Notes: generated by a model from the sequence alone, not told the origin. Shown: positions 26,068 to 34,930, numbered from the stretch's first letter. The stretch is 64,000 nucleotides of DNA from Thalassomonas actiniarum (GCF_000948975.2 NZ_CP059736.1:682001-746000), one strand, 5' to 3'. A program made the numbers and translations.

Positions 26068-26805
26068 TTATGCTGTGTTTGGACAAGTGAATTGTTTGCT
26101 GACTTTTTTAATCAGTTGCCAGCAGAGTTTGTGCTGCGCTTTGTCGCTATCGTTACCCTTTTTTGTTTCAACAAGGCCGCTGGCAAAGGGAAGCTTCCAA
26201 TACAGCCGCCATTGCAATGCCGGGCCGTATTGCCCTGCTGCAGTGGCCAGCAGCGCTGCGCCTGCCTGATTAAGCTGTTGGTCCAGTTTTTCCGGGTCGG
26301 AAAAATCCAGGGTATCCGTCGTTGTCATGTGCTTTTGCAGAAACTCAGGTATCTGGTTAAGCAGCAGCGGGGCTTGTTTTACGGCAAACTGATAACCCTC
26401 ATCCCCGAGCACCTGTTTTATTGCCTTCACTTTTTTCGCGGCCAGCAAAGAGGCGATAAAGGGGTGATAGAGCAAGGCGGTTAAGTAGTTGCGCAACCTT
26501 TGTAATTCTGGTGGCGACTGCAAAAACAGCTGTTTTTCCGGACTGTCGAAGTTAAAATCAAATTGCCCGTCAAGGTTAAACTGCTTTAACAGCCAGCTTG
26601 ACACTAAATAGGGTTGCCCGGTATTGAGGCTGTCCAGCTGCTCCGGTGTCAGGGACTCAGGCATCCCTTCTTGTGCCGCCGCTTTGCTTTGGCTTTCAGC
26701 TCTGTTTTCAGCCAGGGTTTGCAGCTGGGGCCACCAACTGGGGTGCAGGCTTCGGCTGGGATAAAAATTAAAAGTCTGCAGCTTGTGGTGAAGTGGCTCA
26801 GACAT
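26068..26805 (-). CDS. sctK: SctK, sorting-platform accessory protein (YscK family)
   Basis: A 245-residue soluble protein matching YscK/PscK. There is an early WWPQL segment, a central LYHPFIASLLAAKKVKAIKQ and a C-terminal WRLYWKLPFASGLV followed by a helix LCWQLIKKVSKQFTC. SctK links the cytoplasmic SctQ pods to the SctD ring. It starts at the stop of sctJ. It is about 35 residues longer than YscK, mainly in a Gln/Glu-rich insert near residues 30-55. Confidence 0.85.
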   Translation of the reverse strand: MSEPLHHKLQTFNFYPSRSLHPSWWPQLQTLAENRAESQSKAAAQEGMPESLTPEQLDSLNTGQPYLVSSWLLKQFNLDGQFDFNFDSPEKQLFLQSPPELQRLRNYLTALLYHPFIASLLAAKKVKAIKQVLGDEGYQFAVKQAPLLLNQIPEFLQKHMTTTDTLDFSDPEKLDQQLNQAGAALLATAAGQYGPALQWRLYWKLPFASGLVETKKGNDSDKAQHKLCWQLIKKVSKQFTCPNTA

Positions 26806-27536
26806 TAGCTGTCCTCTTTAGCCGTGCGCTGCTTATAAACAAACAGGCCGCCCATAGTGAGCAATACTAAGGCCAGTCCCCCCCAAAGGGCCAATAGCCA
26901 GGGAGTCAGGTACCAGGCCGGCTCCCTGGGGGAGCGTTTTAGCGGAGCGCGGCCCTCAAAAAGTGCGACATCAACCGTCTCATACTCCAGGTCCTGAATG
27001 GAGTGGGCCACCAACAATTTGACTTTGGTGACCAGCTGTTCGGTGGCCATGGTCGGGGCATGCTTGATAAAAATAGAAGCCGAGGGGGTGCCGGTTTTAA
27101 CCCCGTAATCATCTATTTTCGGCTGCACTATATGCACACGGGCGCTGATCACCCCGTCAATTAATGACAAGGTACCTGCCAGCTCCTGGGTCATGGCAAA
27201 GTTATAACGGGCACGCTCTTCCATTGGCGAGCTGATCATACTGTCTTTAACAAAGATTTCCCCCAGGGTTTGAAATTGTGCCTTGGGGTAGCCCTGCTCC
27301 TTCAGGCGGCTGATGGCCAGCGGCAGATCCAATTCATCAATCATTAAGGTGGCGGTTTTATCTTTGCCGGGAATTTTTTCCACGGCAATGCCGTTGTCCA
27401 TTAATATCGACACCATTTCGTTGGCCTGCTGTTCATCAACGCCTGAGTAGAGTTCAATCTGACAGGCGCTCAGCAGCAAACAGCCCAGTAGCAGGGGTAA
27501 AGTTCTTAATAATTTCATTTTTGCGATCTTGTTCAT
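26805..27536 (-). CDS. sctJ: SctJ, inner MS-ring lipoprotein (YscJ/PrgK family)
   Basis: A 243-residue lipoprotein with lipobox LLSAC (Cys25), two ring-building domains (about 28-75 and 105-185, with MEERARYNFAMTQELAGTLS and VRHIVQP-like ARVHIVQP), and a C-terminal membrane segment (LTPWLLALWGGLALVLLTMG). All are features of YscJ. It forms the inner-membrane ring with SctD. It sits between sctI and sctK as in Ysc systems. Confidence 0.96.
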   Translation of the reverse strand: MNKIAKMKLLRTLPLLLGCLLLSACQIELYSGVDEQQANEMVSILMDNGIAVEKIPGKDKTATLMIDELDLPLAISRLKEQGYPKAQFQTLGEIFVKDSMISSPMEERARYNFAMTQELAGTLSLIDGVISARVHIVQPKIDDYGVKTGTPSASIFIKHAPTMATEQLVTKVKLLVAHSIQDLEYETVDVALFEGRAPLKRSPREPAWYLTPWLLALWGGLALVLLTMGGLFVYKQRTAKEDS

Positions 27537-27622
27537 GGCTCTTGTCCATTGCTTTTATACATTGTTTTATACGTAGGTAAGGACGATCTGCCCGGGTAAA
27601 AACTGATATGCGCCCGGCGGCA

Positions 27623-28147
27623 TTACTGCGCCTTTAATAAGGTGTCGACATTGCGGTCGAAGGTCCCGGTAATTTTCGAGTAAACATCATGGTGCAAAGA
27701 CCACAGCTGGATATCGAGCTGGGTCTGCAATAAATCGGCGGTGCCTAAATCGTCTTTATCAAGCATGGCCTGAATGCTGTCGAAGCGCTCGTTGCTTTCG
27801 TTGCGGATGCTGTCCAGGCTCTGGAGGATATTGTCGCCGAGGATACTGTTGTTGCCACCTGCGGTGCCGTCACGGCCGTCGCTTAACTGACAACTACTGT
27901 CGGTACGAATTTCTCCCACAGTACAGTTGGCGGGATCAATATCGCCGGAGTGGTCATAATTTAGTGCCTCAAATCCCGTTTTTTGTATTTGCGGGGCAGC
28001 CATGTGCTGTTCAAAGACTAACAGCGCTTGCGGATCCGCACTTGGCGGCAAAGAGGTCGGTGCCCGATTATTGTCAAATGGCTGATAGGTTTGTATCCGT
28101 TGACCGTCAGCCGGCGGTCTGTTGGCGGAAATCGCAGCTGTTTCCAT
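27623..28147 (-). CDS. sctI: SctI, inner rod / needle adaptor (YscI/PrgJ family)
   Basis: A 174-residue protein whose C-terminal half (about 95-170, ILQSLDSIRNESNERFDSIQ and LLQTQLDIQLWSLHHDV) has the SctI pattern: a helix, then a helix joining needle and export gate. The N-terminal 90 residues are an extended Pro/Asp-rich region longer than in YscI (115 residues). The ATG at 28147 has GGAG nine bases upstream; the in-frame TTG at 28162 is less likely. A CxxxxGEIRTDSSC-type Cys pair in the extension is unusual for a rod protein. Confidence 0.8.
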   Translation of the reverse strand: METAAISANRPPADGQRIQTYQPFDNNRAPTSLPPSADPQALLVFEQHMAAPQIQKTGFEALNYDHSGDIDPANCTVGEIRTDSSCQLSDGRDGTAGGNNSILGDNILQSLDSIRNESNERFDSIQAMLDKDDLGTADLLQTQLDIQLWSLHHDVYSKITGTFDRNVDTLLKAQ

Positions 28148-28208
28148 AATTACTTTCTCCAAAAATGAAAGAGAAACGACGGCGAACCGTCGTCATCAAG
28201 GGACCAGA

Positions 28209-28496
28209 TTAAATTTTCTGTACTATGCCTTTTAATGAGTCGGCTATGGTTTTGGTTAATGAACTCGACAGCCCGAGAGTAAAACTCCATTCATTCATCA
28301 TTTGCTGCATCAACAATACGGTTTTGGTATCTTCAAAATCCCCTTCATCCTGTAATTTCTTTATCGCTTCTTCTTTTTTGTCGACGACGGCATTAAAGGA
28401 GTTGGAGACGTCTGCCAGGTTGATGTTGCCATCGACGTTCTGTCCGGGAAGGCCGGTGATGTCGATCTTGGCTGTGTTAGTTACTGGTGTGCCCAT
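28209..28496 (-). CDS. sctF: SctF, needle filament subunit (YscF/PrgI family)
   Basis: A 95-residue protein. The C-terminal 60 residues form the helical hairpin of needle subunits (VLLMQQMMNEWSFTLGLSSS and a final SLKGIVQKI, comparable to the GILQKFP ending of YscF). The N-terminal 30 residues are somewhat longer and Gly/Asn rich. It is flanked by a chaperone-like gene and sctI. Confidence 0.93.
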   Translation of the reverse strand: MGTPVTNTAKIDITGLPGQNVDGNINLADVSNSFNAVVDKKEEAIKKLQDEGDFEDTKTVLLMQQMMNEWSFTLGLSSSLTKTIADSLKGIVQKI

Positions 28497-28546
28497 AGTA
28501 TTTACCTTTTAGTTGAGTTAAGTAGTGGTTGATTTTTTATTAGAAA

Positions 28547-28945
28547 TCAGTTGAGTAATTGGTTGTTTATCCATTCGATGCCATCGACAAAACTTGCCAG
28601 TGACGCTTCAAAATCCCTGATATCCAGCAGCTCGCTTGGCAACGTGTTATAGAGGCAAAGCTGCTCTTGCTGCTCGCAGTAATAGGTGCTGAACTGAGCA
28701 AGGTCCGGGTTGACCGACATGAGTTGCAGTACTTTATTTTGTTGATACCAACGCTGTTGCACATCTTTACTCAATTCCAGTACCGGGCTGTCCATCAGCA
28801 GCAGATCCCCCTGGGTAAAGAGTGTTAGTGCAATATTATCCAGCCGGAGCTTAAAGTAGCCTCTTTCATCCGCTGTTATCGGCTGCCACCCCTGGCGCTG
28901 ACATAAAGTCGCGAGCAAGTCATTCAGCGAGCTTGTTAACATCAT
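28547..28945 (-). CDS. class I T3SS chaperone-like protein
   Basis: A 132-residue protein with CesT-like alternating strands (YFKLRLDNIALTLFTQGDLL, LCLYNTLPSEL) and flanking helices, beginning MMLTSSLNDLLATL. AGGAAA lies ahead of the ATG pair at 28945. It is the first gene of the needle operon. Clients could be the large tip-like proteins at the operon end. Confidence 0.7.
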   Translation of the reverse strand: MMLTSSLNDLLATLCQRQGWQPITADERGYFKLRLDNIALTLFTQGDLLLMDSPVLELSKDVQQRWYQQNKVLQLMSVNPDLAQFSTYYCEQQEQLCLYNTLPSELLDIRDFEASLASFVDGIEWINNQLLN

Positions 28946-29665
28946 TAAGTTTCCTATTGTCAATCAGTAACAGACTAGTGTCGGTTGCGACACCGGTTAT
29001 TGAGTTCTGGTTTATCAGGCAACCTCGTCAAAGGTTGTGCCTGGTAAGAGGCGGGTAATCAAAAACTGTTTTTACTTTTTGCTGCTTTTTATTCGATTCG
29101 GTGCACATTTTTTTGATGGCATTAGCTGGACAGGTTACCCGGAGCTATGACTAAAGGGCCGCTGCTTTCTAACTTGTTTTCTTGTTTGTTTTTATCCGGA
29201 GTTTATTTTTTGTCCGATTTTGCTGCACTAGAACAAAGTAAAGTTAAGGTTAATAGCCGGTGAATTTAGCGTTTTGTATCATCGTGTACGGTTTTTTCAG
29301 ATAAGGAGAGAACTGCCCGGAATGTGTACCGGCTTCTACTTAAAGCCGGTATTTACGCCCCAGTGCCGGATTTTACTTCTTTGTTTTAACAATAGTGTCT
29401 CCAGGTTGTTAATTTATTTATTTCATCTTTTGAATCAAGTGGTTGCATCTTGTTGTTTGCTGCCTTTTTTCTTCGGTTGCTCCTGATAGGTTCGGATACA
29501 GAGCAATACTTTTTGTCACTACAGCGCAGGAGTTGGTTTGTCAATAATCAACCTGCGACATCAGGCAGGCCAGCAAATACCCATGTTCCGTTTATGCCGC
29601 TAACACACGACAACCACAAAGATTTATGGAAAGACATTTCCAGTTATTTGAAAGGAATATTTATC
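28946..29665. promoter_or_regulatory. 720-bp divergent regulatory region of needle and ruler operons
   Basis: No gene is supported here. On the minus-strand side it carries the element 29046-29084 shared with the first tip-like gene. On the plus-strand side it has a perfect 9-bp inverted repeat TACCGGCTT (29327-29335) with AAGCCGGTA (29343-29351) and no T-run, which may be an operator. The plus strand contains long T-rich runs. It must hold promoters for both the sctF group and the ECF sigma factor group. Confidence 0.5.
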
Positions 29666-30268
29666 ATGCAAACCGTGATCACCAACCAAGATTTAACAAC
29701 TACCACTAGCGCTCAAAAAGATGAACTTAGGGAGCGGGAACTATTTGAAGCCGCTATTAACGGCTGTGATAAGTCACGTGATCAGTTATTTTTACACCAT
29801 TATTCGAAAGTGAATGCCTATATCAGAAAAAACCTTTCCTGTGATGCCGATGCTGATGATGTGACTCAGGAGACTTTTTTGCTAGCGCACCGTTTCCTGA
29901 ACAGTTTTCAAGGGAATTCAAAATTTTCAACCTGGATTATCGGTATCGCCGTGAATTCTGTCCGCAATTATTTTAACCGTAATTACCAGTTTAAAAATGT
30001 GCATGTACGTGATGAATATTTACTGGATTCTATTTGTCCCCAGGTTAACCCGGAACGGATACTGATGAGTAAGCAAGGTTTAGATAAGGTTTCTGAAAAA
30101 ATTAATTCACTCGACGAAATTCACCAACAAGCTTTTCATTTGGGTGTCATACAAGGGCATTCGAAAAAAGAGGCTTATAAATTGGCGGATACCACCTATC
30201 AGGGATTTCGCAACCGTTTACACAAAGCCCGTAAATTCATCAGAGAATCACTTCCGGAAGTCGCTTAA
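29666..30268 (+). CDS. ECF-type sigma-70 factor at the head of the sctP operon
   Basis: A 200-residue sigma factor. Region 2 includes DADDVTQETFLLAHRFLNSF and FSTWIIGIAVNSVRNYFNRN; the region 4 helix-turn-helix is represented by GHSKKEAYKLADTTYQGFRN, a degenerate version of the usual motif, linked to a basic LHKARKFI end. The ATG at 29666 follows AAAGGA; a longer frame to 29450 lacks support. It lies 160 bases upstream of sctP on the same strand and divergent from the needle operon, so it is a strong candidate for a T3SS-specific sigma factor, comparable in role, not sequence, to HrpL. No anti-sigma gene is adjacent. Confidence 0.85.
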   Translation: MQTVITNQDLTTTTSAQKDELRERELFEAAINGCDKSRDQLFLHHYSKVNAYIRKNLSCDADADDVTQETFLLAHRFLNSFQGNSKFSTWIIGIAVNSVRNYFNRNYQFKNVHVRDEYLLDSICPQVNPERILMSKQGLDKVSEKINSLDEIHQQAFHLGVIQGHSKKEAYKLADTTYQGFRNRLHKARKFIRESLPEVA

Positions 30269-30428
30269 GACGGGGATTCTTGAATATAGCCTTGTGTGCC
30301 CCGGATGCGGCCAGCGACTTAACCTATGGAAATGCGCTTTGAAATGTCAATGTTTGGCGAATGGCCGGCATTGCAGTATCGGGGCAACTTTAATTTTGCC
30401 GGGCACTTAACTGAGTTCAAATAACGCG

Positions 30429-32837
30429 ATGACACCTAAAATGGAACCATTGAAAACAACCACTGACAATTTGCCGGTAACTGAGGATAGGCCGGGCTAT
30501 CGCAGGGAAGATCAACATTTGTTTGACAAGCTATTGGCACAAGAAACGCCTGTTGTCACACAAGTGAAAAACTCTCCTGATGAAAAGGTAGCACAATCCC
30601 GGGCATCAGTATTGTCATCTTCTGCTGTTCGGGAGACTCAAGCTGCCGTGCCGATTAAGGTTGATAACCTTCAAGAAGGCGAGGTTAATCGGCTGACAGA
30701 GCACTCGGTTCCTCCGGCCGGTGCAAACCTGTTGACAGATAATGCGGCAATGGCCAATAACGCAATGAACAATGCGGGTAATAAGGCCATGGAGAAGTCA
30801 GTACTTGGGCGCCAAAGTGAAAATATGCCCCTTGAGGCAGCAGGGGAAAATGCTGATATTGCATCAAAGAGATTCTCTTTGGAAACAGCCTTTGCAGAAG
30901 TCGTTGAAAGCAACTATTCCCCCCGGGCCGTTCAGGCAGATAACAATATCTCTGCCTCTGTTAATAAAGAGACTGAGGGCGGGCTGGGAGGCTCTCAAAA
31001 CCGGCAGTCTTTGCAGGAAAAGACAGAGTTAAATATAAAGATCAATGCCTTACCGGCAAGTGATGCTGATCAGCCGCTTGAGCCGGTGAAAAAGCGTACC
31101 GTTTTTCAGGAAAGTTCACCAATGCCGGTTACACCTGCTCCTGTCATACAAGATGCCTGTGTTGCTTCTGCTATGAATAGCACAGCAGATAAAAAGATCC
31201 CTGTTGAGACGCGGCAAGTGTTTTTAGGAGAAAAAATGGCTGCGTGGGAAAGTGCTGTTGTTACATCACAGTTCCCCTCTTTGGAAACAGCCTTTGAAAC
31301 CCTTGTTGATAGCATAAATACCTCCAGGGCTGTTCAGGCAGATAACAATATCCCTGCCCCCTTTGAGAAGAGAGCAAGCGATAAGGTAATAGTAAGCGAC
31401 CAGAGCCATGCTCAGAATCAGCAACCTTTGCAAGCAAAGGTAAATATCAATGCCTTGGCTAAAGGTGATGCTGACCAGGCGGTAGCAAAAAGCCTGCCTG
31501 AGGCTAGCTCTGGTAAAACCGCTGCTGAGGTGCCAGGCAGCCGGGAAATGCAAGTGGTTGTAGGAGAAAAAACAGCTGCTAAGGTGACTGCAAGCGACCA
31601 GGGTTACGTTCATCAGCAGCAGCCTTTGCAGGCAAAGACAAATATCAATGTTTTGTCATTAGCTGATACATGTCTGTCGACTGAAGCGAAAGTTAAAAGC
31701 ACAGCTTCTGCTGGCTCTTCGTCAACGCCGGTTATGAATATGCCAACGGCGAACATGGTAATAAATAAGGATGGAGACAAGCCAGTAGCACAAAGCCTAT
31801 CTGGAACAAGCTCTGATCAAACCGCTGCGGTAGGTGTTCAAAGCAGACAAGAAGCACAATCGACTTCTGTGGCAGCTCCGTCTAAAAATGTGTCTGTAAG
31901 TTCAGTAACAAACGCAGTGACAAGTTCAGCCATAGCTTCATCAAGCGCGCGTCATGGTGATTTTGCCTCAAATGCCAATACTGCAGATCTTGAAAATATT
32001 AGCGGTAAAGCAGAAGAAATACTTCCTGGCGTGAAAACCGCTTCACGGGAGCAGGTCAGGGTAACGACACCGGTATCATCCTTAAGTGCATCCTTTATAG
32101 CAACGGCCGATAACAGCGACAACACCCGGGTTGTTCGGGCTGATAACGACATGCCAGCCTCTTCAGATAAAGCGGCTGCTGCAGAGCATAAATCCGAAGA
32201 GGGTCATCTTGACCCGCAATCCCGGAAAACGCAAAAACAATCTTATGATTTGCCTGCTAAGGCGGCAGTTAATGTTGCCGGTTTAGCTCACTCAGCAGGT
32301 GCAGAGCCTCCCGTTCGAAGCAGTCGAGGGCTTGAGAAAACGCCCCGTGATGAGCAGTCCCGGGAGGAGTCCTCTTTAGAGTCAGAGCAAGAATCAACAA
32401 CAGCTTCGGCGGCGGTGCAGCAGGCCTCACCAGTGAGAAACACTCCGGTAGGAGAAATCATTTTGCAAAATATCAATAGCCAGGAAAATGACGTGCGCAA
32501 TCTTCAACAGGTGTTGGTGCGAACCGTTGAAGCTATGCTCACGGCATTGCCAGCAGGACAAGAGCGCATCCAGCTGCAGTTGCAGGAAGATATTTTTCCG
32601 GGCACATCAATTGTGATAGAGCGTCAAAACGGCGCTATATCGATAGAAATAAGAACAACCCAGGAACAGAGTTTCACCTTGTTAGAAGCCCATAAAGAAT
32701 TGTTGGTGAAGCAATTAGAGCAGTTACAAGGGCATGAAACCATTGAAGTCGAGCTTTTTAACGACGATTCAGGTGACGAGGAATCAAAACAGCAGCGCGA
32801 CCTTTACGAGGAATGGCTTGAGGAGCTTTCACAATGA
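30429..32837 (+). CDS. sctP: SctP, needle-length ruler and substrate-switch protein (YscP/FliK type)
   Basis: An 802-residue protein. The C-terminal 110 residues (about 690-790) form the T3S4 substrate-switching domain (ERIQLQLQEDIFPG, FTLLEAHKELLVKQLEQL). The preceding 650 residues are low-complexity, Ser/Ala/Gln/Asp rich with imperfect repeats and no Cys-rich or membrane part. YscP is about 450-515 residues in Yersinia, so this ruler is much longer. It overlaps sctQ by four bases (ATGA). The start is uncertain; a second Met at codon 5 is equally possible. Confidence 0.85.
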   Translation: MTPKMEPLKTTTDNLPVTEDRPGYRREDQHLFDKLLAQETPVVTQVKNSPDEKVAQSRASVLSSSAVRETQAAVPIKVDNLQEGEVNRLTEHSVPPAGANLLTDNAAMANNAMNNAGNKAMEKSVLGRQSENMPLEAAGENADIASKRFSLETAFAEVVESNYSPRAVQADNNISASVNKETEGGLGGSQNRQSLQEKTELNIKINALPASDADQPLEPVKKRTVFQESSPMPVTPAPVIQDACVASAMNSTADKKIPVETRQVFLGEKMAAWESAVVTSQFPSLETAFETLVDSINTSRAVQADNNIPAPFEKRASDKVIVSDQSHAQNQQPLQAKVNINALAKGDADQAVAKSLPEASSGKTAAEVPGSREMQVVVGEKTAAKVTASDQGYVHQQQPLQAKTNINVLSLADTCLSTEAKVKSTASAGSSSTPVMNMPTANMVINKDGDKPVAQSLSGTSSDQTAAVGVQSRQEAQSTSVAAPSKNVSVSSVTNAVTSSAIASSSARHGDFASNANTADLENISGKAEEILPGVKTASREQVRVTTPVSSLSASFIATADNSDNTRVVRADNDMPASSDKAAAAEHKSEEGHLDPQSRKTQKQSYDLPAKAAVNVAGLAHSAGAEPPVRSSRGLEKTPRDEQSREESSLESEQESTTASAAVQQASPVRNTPVGEIILQNINSQENDVRNLQQVLVRTVEAMLTALPAGQERIQLQLQEDIFPGTSIVIERQNGAISIEIRTTQEQSFTLLEAHKELLVKQLEQLQGHETIEVELFNDDSGDEESKQQRDLYEEWLEELSQ
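30876..31478 (+). repeat. internal repeats in the sctP ruler
   Basis: Protein-level duplication inside SctP. Residues 150-215 and 284-350 align (SLETAFAEVVESNYSPRAVQ against SLETAFETLVDSINTSRAVQ, both with ADNNI and ending in DADQ). A partial copy lies at 397-412 (QPLQAKTNINVL) and a degenerate one at 557-618. Spacing between the first two is about 134 residues. Confidence 0.75.
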
Positions 32838-33991
32838 ACACACGTTATCCAACCCTAAGCCGTAAGCAAATACATCATCATAACCAGCTTTTAGGGGTTA
32901 ATTATTGCTGGCAACACCAGGCACCGGATGGGCTACTTTGGCAGATGCAGTTAAAGACCGCTTTACCCGATTGTCAGGTAAGCCATTACCTGACGCTGCG
33001 TGTCGATGGCAGCAAAATGTTATTTGGATTTGATCAGGCGTTGCTGGCTTTATGCTGCCAGGGAGTACCTGCGGCAAGCCGCTTACCCGAGGAATTACAG
33101 TTAGCATTTTTAAATGACACGCTTAAGCCCATCCTGTCCCGGTTGTTTTCACCGGCATCGGTGAGCATAGAAAAGCAAGCTTATGCCGAACTCGAACCCG
33201 GAGCAACCTGGGTGGATTTTCCGTTGTTGCTGAGCACTGACGCCGGACAGGGACTGGGGGTAGTCAAATTGGCCCAGACACAAGCACAAAGCTACCTGCA
33301 GGCCTGGCAAGGTGCGCCTGCTAAGAGCGGCCTTGACGATTTGCCATTTTGGCTGCGGGTTATCTGCGCGCAAACGCAATTGTCGGTGACCGATCTTACC
33401 CGGGTTGAAGTGGATGACGTGCTTTTTTTCGATCAGGTCTACCAGCCGCAAACCGGGTTGAAAATACAGATAGACGGGGCGGGCAACAGCCTTGCTTCTT
33501 ACCATAAAAAACAATTGAAATTTTCTCAACCACTGGAGTACAACATGCCTAACGATCTTCAAGCCGGCGACAATTCATTTACCGAAGAGAGCAGTTATAG
33601 TGACTACAGCCTCTCACTTACCCAGGAAGAGGGCACAGCCGAGCAAGAAAGCCCGGCGGATCATATTTCTGCAACTGAAGACATGATGCCGCCGGAAGAA
33701 GCTAACCAGGGGGCTTCCCCGGGCAGTGACTCTGGCGTAGCACACAGTGATGATAATGCCCTGGATCACATCAACATCACCTTGAACTTTGAATTGGCAA
33801 AGGCGCCCATTACCCTGGCAGAGCTGAAACGCCTGGGGCCGGGGTACAGCTTTGATCTCGGTTTAGACCTTAAGGCCCCGGTTGCTATTATGGTGCAGGG
33901 CAAATGTTTAGGCCGCTGTGAACTGGTGGAAATTGACCAGCGCCTCGGCGCCCGGGTTATCGAGTGGCAAGGTAACGGGGTAGCAAAATGA
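32834..33991 (+). CDS. sctQ: SctQ, cytoplasmic C-ring/pod protein (YscQ/SpaO family)
   Basis: A 385-residue sorting-platform protein. The C-terminal part (about 310-382, TLAELKRLGPGYSFDLGLDL, LGARVIEW) is a SpoA (SPOA) domain; an upstream degenerate SPOA domain lies around 120-230. Between them is an acidic Ser/Glu linker (about 240-310). An in-frame ATG at 33545 (codon 238) with GGAG six bases before it could start a short SctQ-C product of about 148 residues, as known for YscQ and Spa33. It overlaps sctP and sctR by four bases each. Confidence 0.93.
   Translation: MNTRYPTLSRKQIHHHNQLLGVNYCWQHQAPDGLLWQMQLKTALPDCQVSHYLTLRVDGSKMLFGFDQALLALCCQGVPAASRLPEELQLAFLNDTLKPILSRLFSPASVSIEKQAYAELEPGATWVDFPLLLSTDAGQGLGVVKLAQTQAQSYLQAWQGAPAKSGLDDLPFWLRVICAQTQLSVTDLTRVEVDDVLFFDQVYQPQTGLKIQIDGAGNSLASYHKKQLKFSQPLEYNMPNDLQAGDNSFTEESSYSDYSLSLTQEEGTAEQESPADHISATEDMMPPEEANQGASPGSDSGVAHSDDNALDHINITLNFELAKAPITLAELKRLGPGYSFDLGLDLKAPVAIMVQGKCLGRCELVEIDQRLGARVIEWQGNGVAK
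33545..33991 (+). CDS. possible internal start product SctQ-C
   Basis: An in-frame ATG with a GGAG at 33535-33538 lies within sctQ just before the acidic linker. The product would carry the linker and the C-terminal SPOA domain. YscQ and Spa33 are known to make such short forms, which assemble with the full-length protein. Confidence 0.55.
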   Translation: MPNDLQAGDNSFTEESSYSDYSLSLTQEEGTAEQESPADHISATEDMMPPEEANQGASPGSDSGVAHSDDNALDHINITLNFELAKAPITLAELKRLGPGYSFDLGLDLKAPVAIMVQGKCLGRCELVEIDQRLGARVIEWQGNGVAK

Positions 33992-34638
33992 GCGGCGAGA
34001 TCGATCCGATACTGCTGATTATCGGTTTATCCGTACTGGCGCTGGTGCCTTTTCTGGCAGTGATGACTACCTCGTTTGTTAAGCTGGCGGTGGTGCTGGG
34101 ACTGCTGCGCAATGCCCTGGGGGTACAGCAAATCCCCCCCAATATGGCGCTTCACGGACTGGCTATCATTTTAACTTTTTATATTATGGCGCCGGTGATG
34201 TTTGAGATCCAGGATATTGTCGAACAGGAACCGATAGAGCTAAACAGCTTAGCCAACCTGGGGCCGGTTATCGATAAAAGCGTGATCCCCTTTAAAGATT
34301 TCTTAAAAAAGCATTCTAACGAGCGCGAACGGAAGTTTTTTAAAGTCAACGCCGAAAAGTTATGGCCAAAAGCGTACAGCGACAGAATTGACGACAACAG
34401 TTTATTGATCCTGGTGCCGGCGTTTACCGTCAGCGAGCTGACCTCGGCGTTTGAGATAGGATTTTTACTCTATTTGCCCTTTGTTGCCATTGACTTGATC
34501 GTCTCGAATATCTTACTGGCCATGGGCATGATGATGGTATCGCCGATGACGATTTCCTTACCCTTTAAACTGCTGTTGTTCGTGCTGTTGGACGGCTGGG
34601 CCAGATTGATCCATGGTCTTGTTTTAACCTATATGTAA
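33988..34638 (+). CDS. sctR: SctR, export-apparatus core protein (YscR/FliP family)
   Basis: A 216-residue membrane protein with four membrane segments (about 10-30, 50-70, 158-180, 190-210). Typical family signatures are FVKLAVVLGLLRNALGVQQI and PPNMALHGLA early, and MGMMMVSPMTISLPFKLLLF near the end. SctR pentamerises with SctS and SctT to form the secretion pore. ATGA overlap with sctQ. Confidence 0.97.
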   Translation: MSGEIDPILLIIGLSVLALVPFLAVMTTSFVKLAVVLGLLRNALGVQQIPPNMALHGLAIILTFYIMAPVMFEIQDIVEQEPIELNSLANLGPVIDKSVIPFKDFLKKHSNERERKFFKVNAEKLWPKAYSDRIDDNSLLILVPAFTVSELTSAFEIGFLLYLPFVAIDLIVSNILLAMGMMMVSPMTISLPFKLLLFVLLDGWARLIHGLVLTYM

Positions 34639-34663
34639 GCACCAGCTAGAAGAGTATTTGTCA

Positions 34664-34927
34664 ATGAATAATGCAGAAATCATTCACCATACCATTGAGG
34701 TATTAACCTTGGTATTAATGCTGTCGCTGCCGCCGATCCTGGTTGCTGCCGGGGTCGGGATCCTGGTCAGTTTGTTTCAGGCGCTGACCCAAATCCAGGA
34801 ACAAACGCTGTCGTTTTGCGTTAAGTTGATTGCCGTTTCTTTTACCCTGGTGGCAACGGCCCGTTGGGTCGGCATCGAGCTTTATAACTATGCCGAGCTA
34901 ATTTTGAAAAACATCGGGAGTCTTTAG
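34664..34927 (+). CDS. sctS: SctS, export-apparatus core protein (YscS/FliQ family)
   Basis: An 87-residue two-helix membrane protein (about 14-38 and 48-72), the usual size of FliQ/YscS, with the polar SLFQALTQIQEQTLSF loop. The ATG at 34664 is preferred to a TTG at 34658. It sits between sctR and sctT as in all known systems. Confidence 0.96.
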   Translation: MNNAEIIHHTIEVLTLVLMLSLPPILVAAGVGILVSLFQALTQIQEQTLSFCVKLIAVSFTLVATARWVGIELYNYAELILKNIGSL

Positions 34928-34930
34928 TTC

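Noticed and set aside
25988-26086. 33-residue N-terminal extension of the second tip-like protein
   Set aside because: The strong AGGAGG lies at the internal ATG (25987), the paralogue begins at the same residue, and the extension would run into sctK.
29450-29665. 72-residue extension of the sigma factor
   Set aside because: It lacks sigma sequence; the ATG at 29666 has AAAGGA and matches the domain start.
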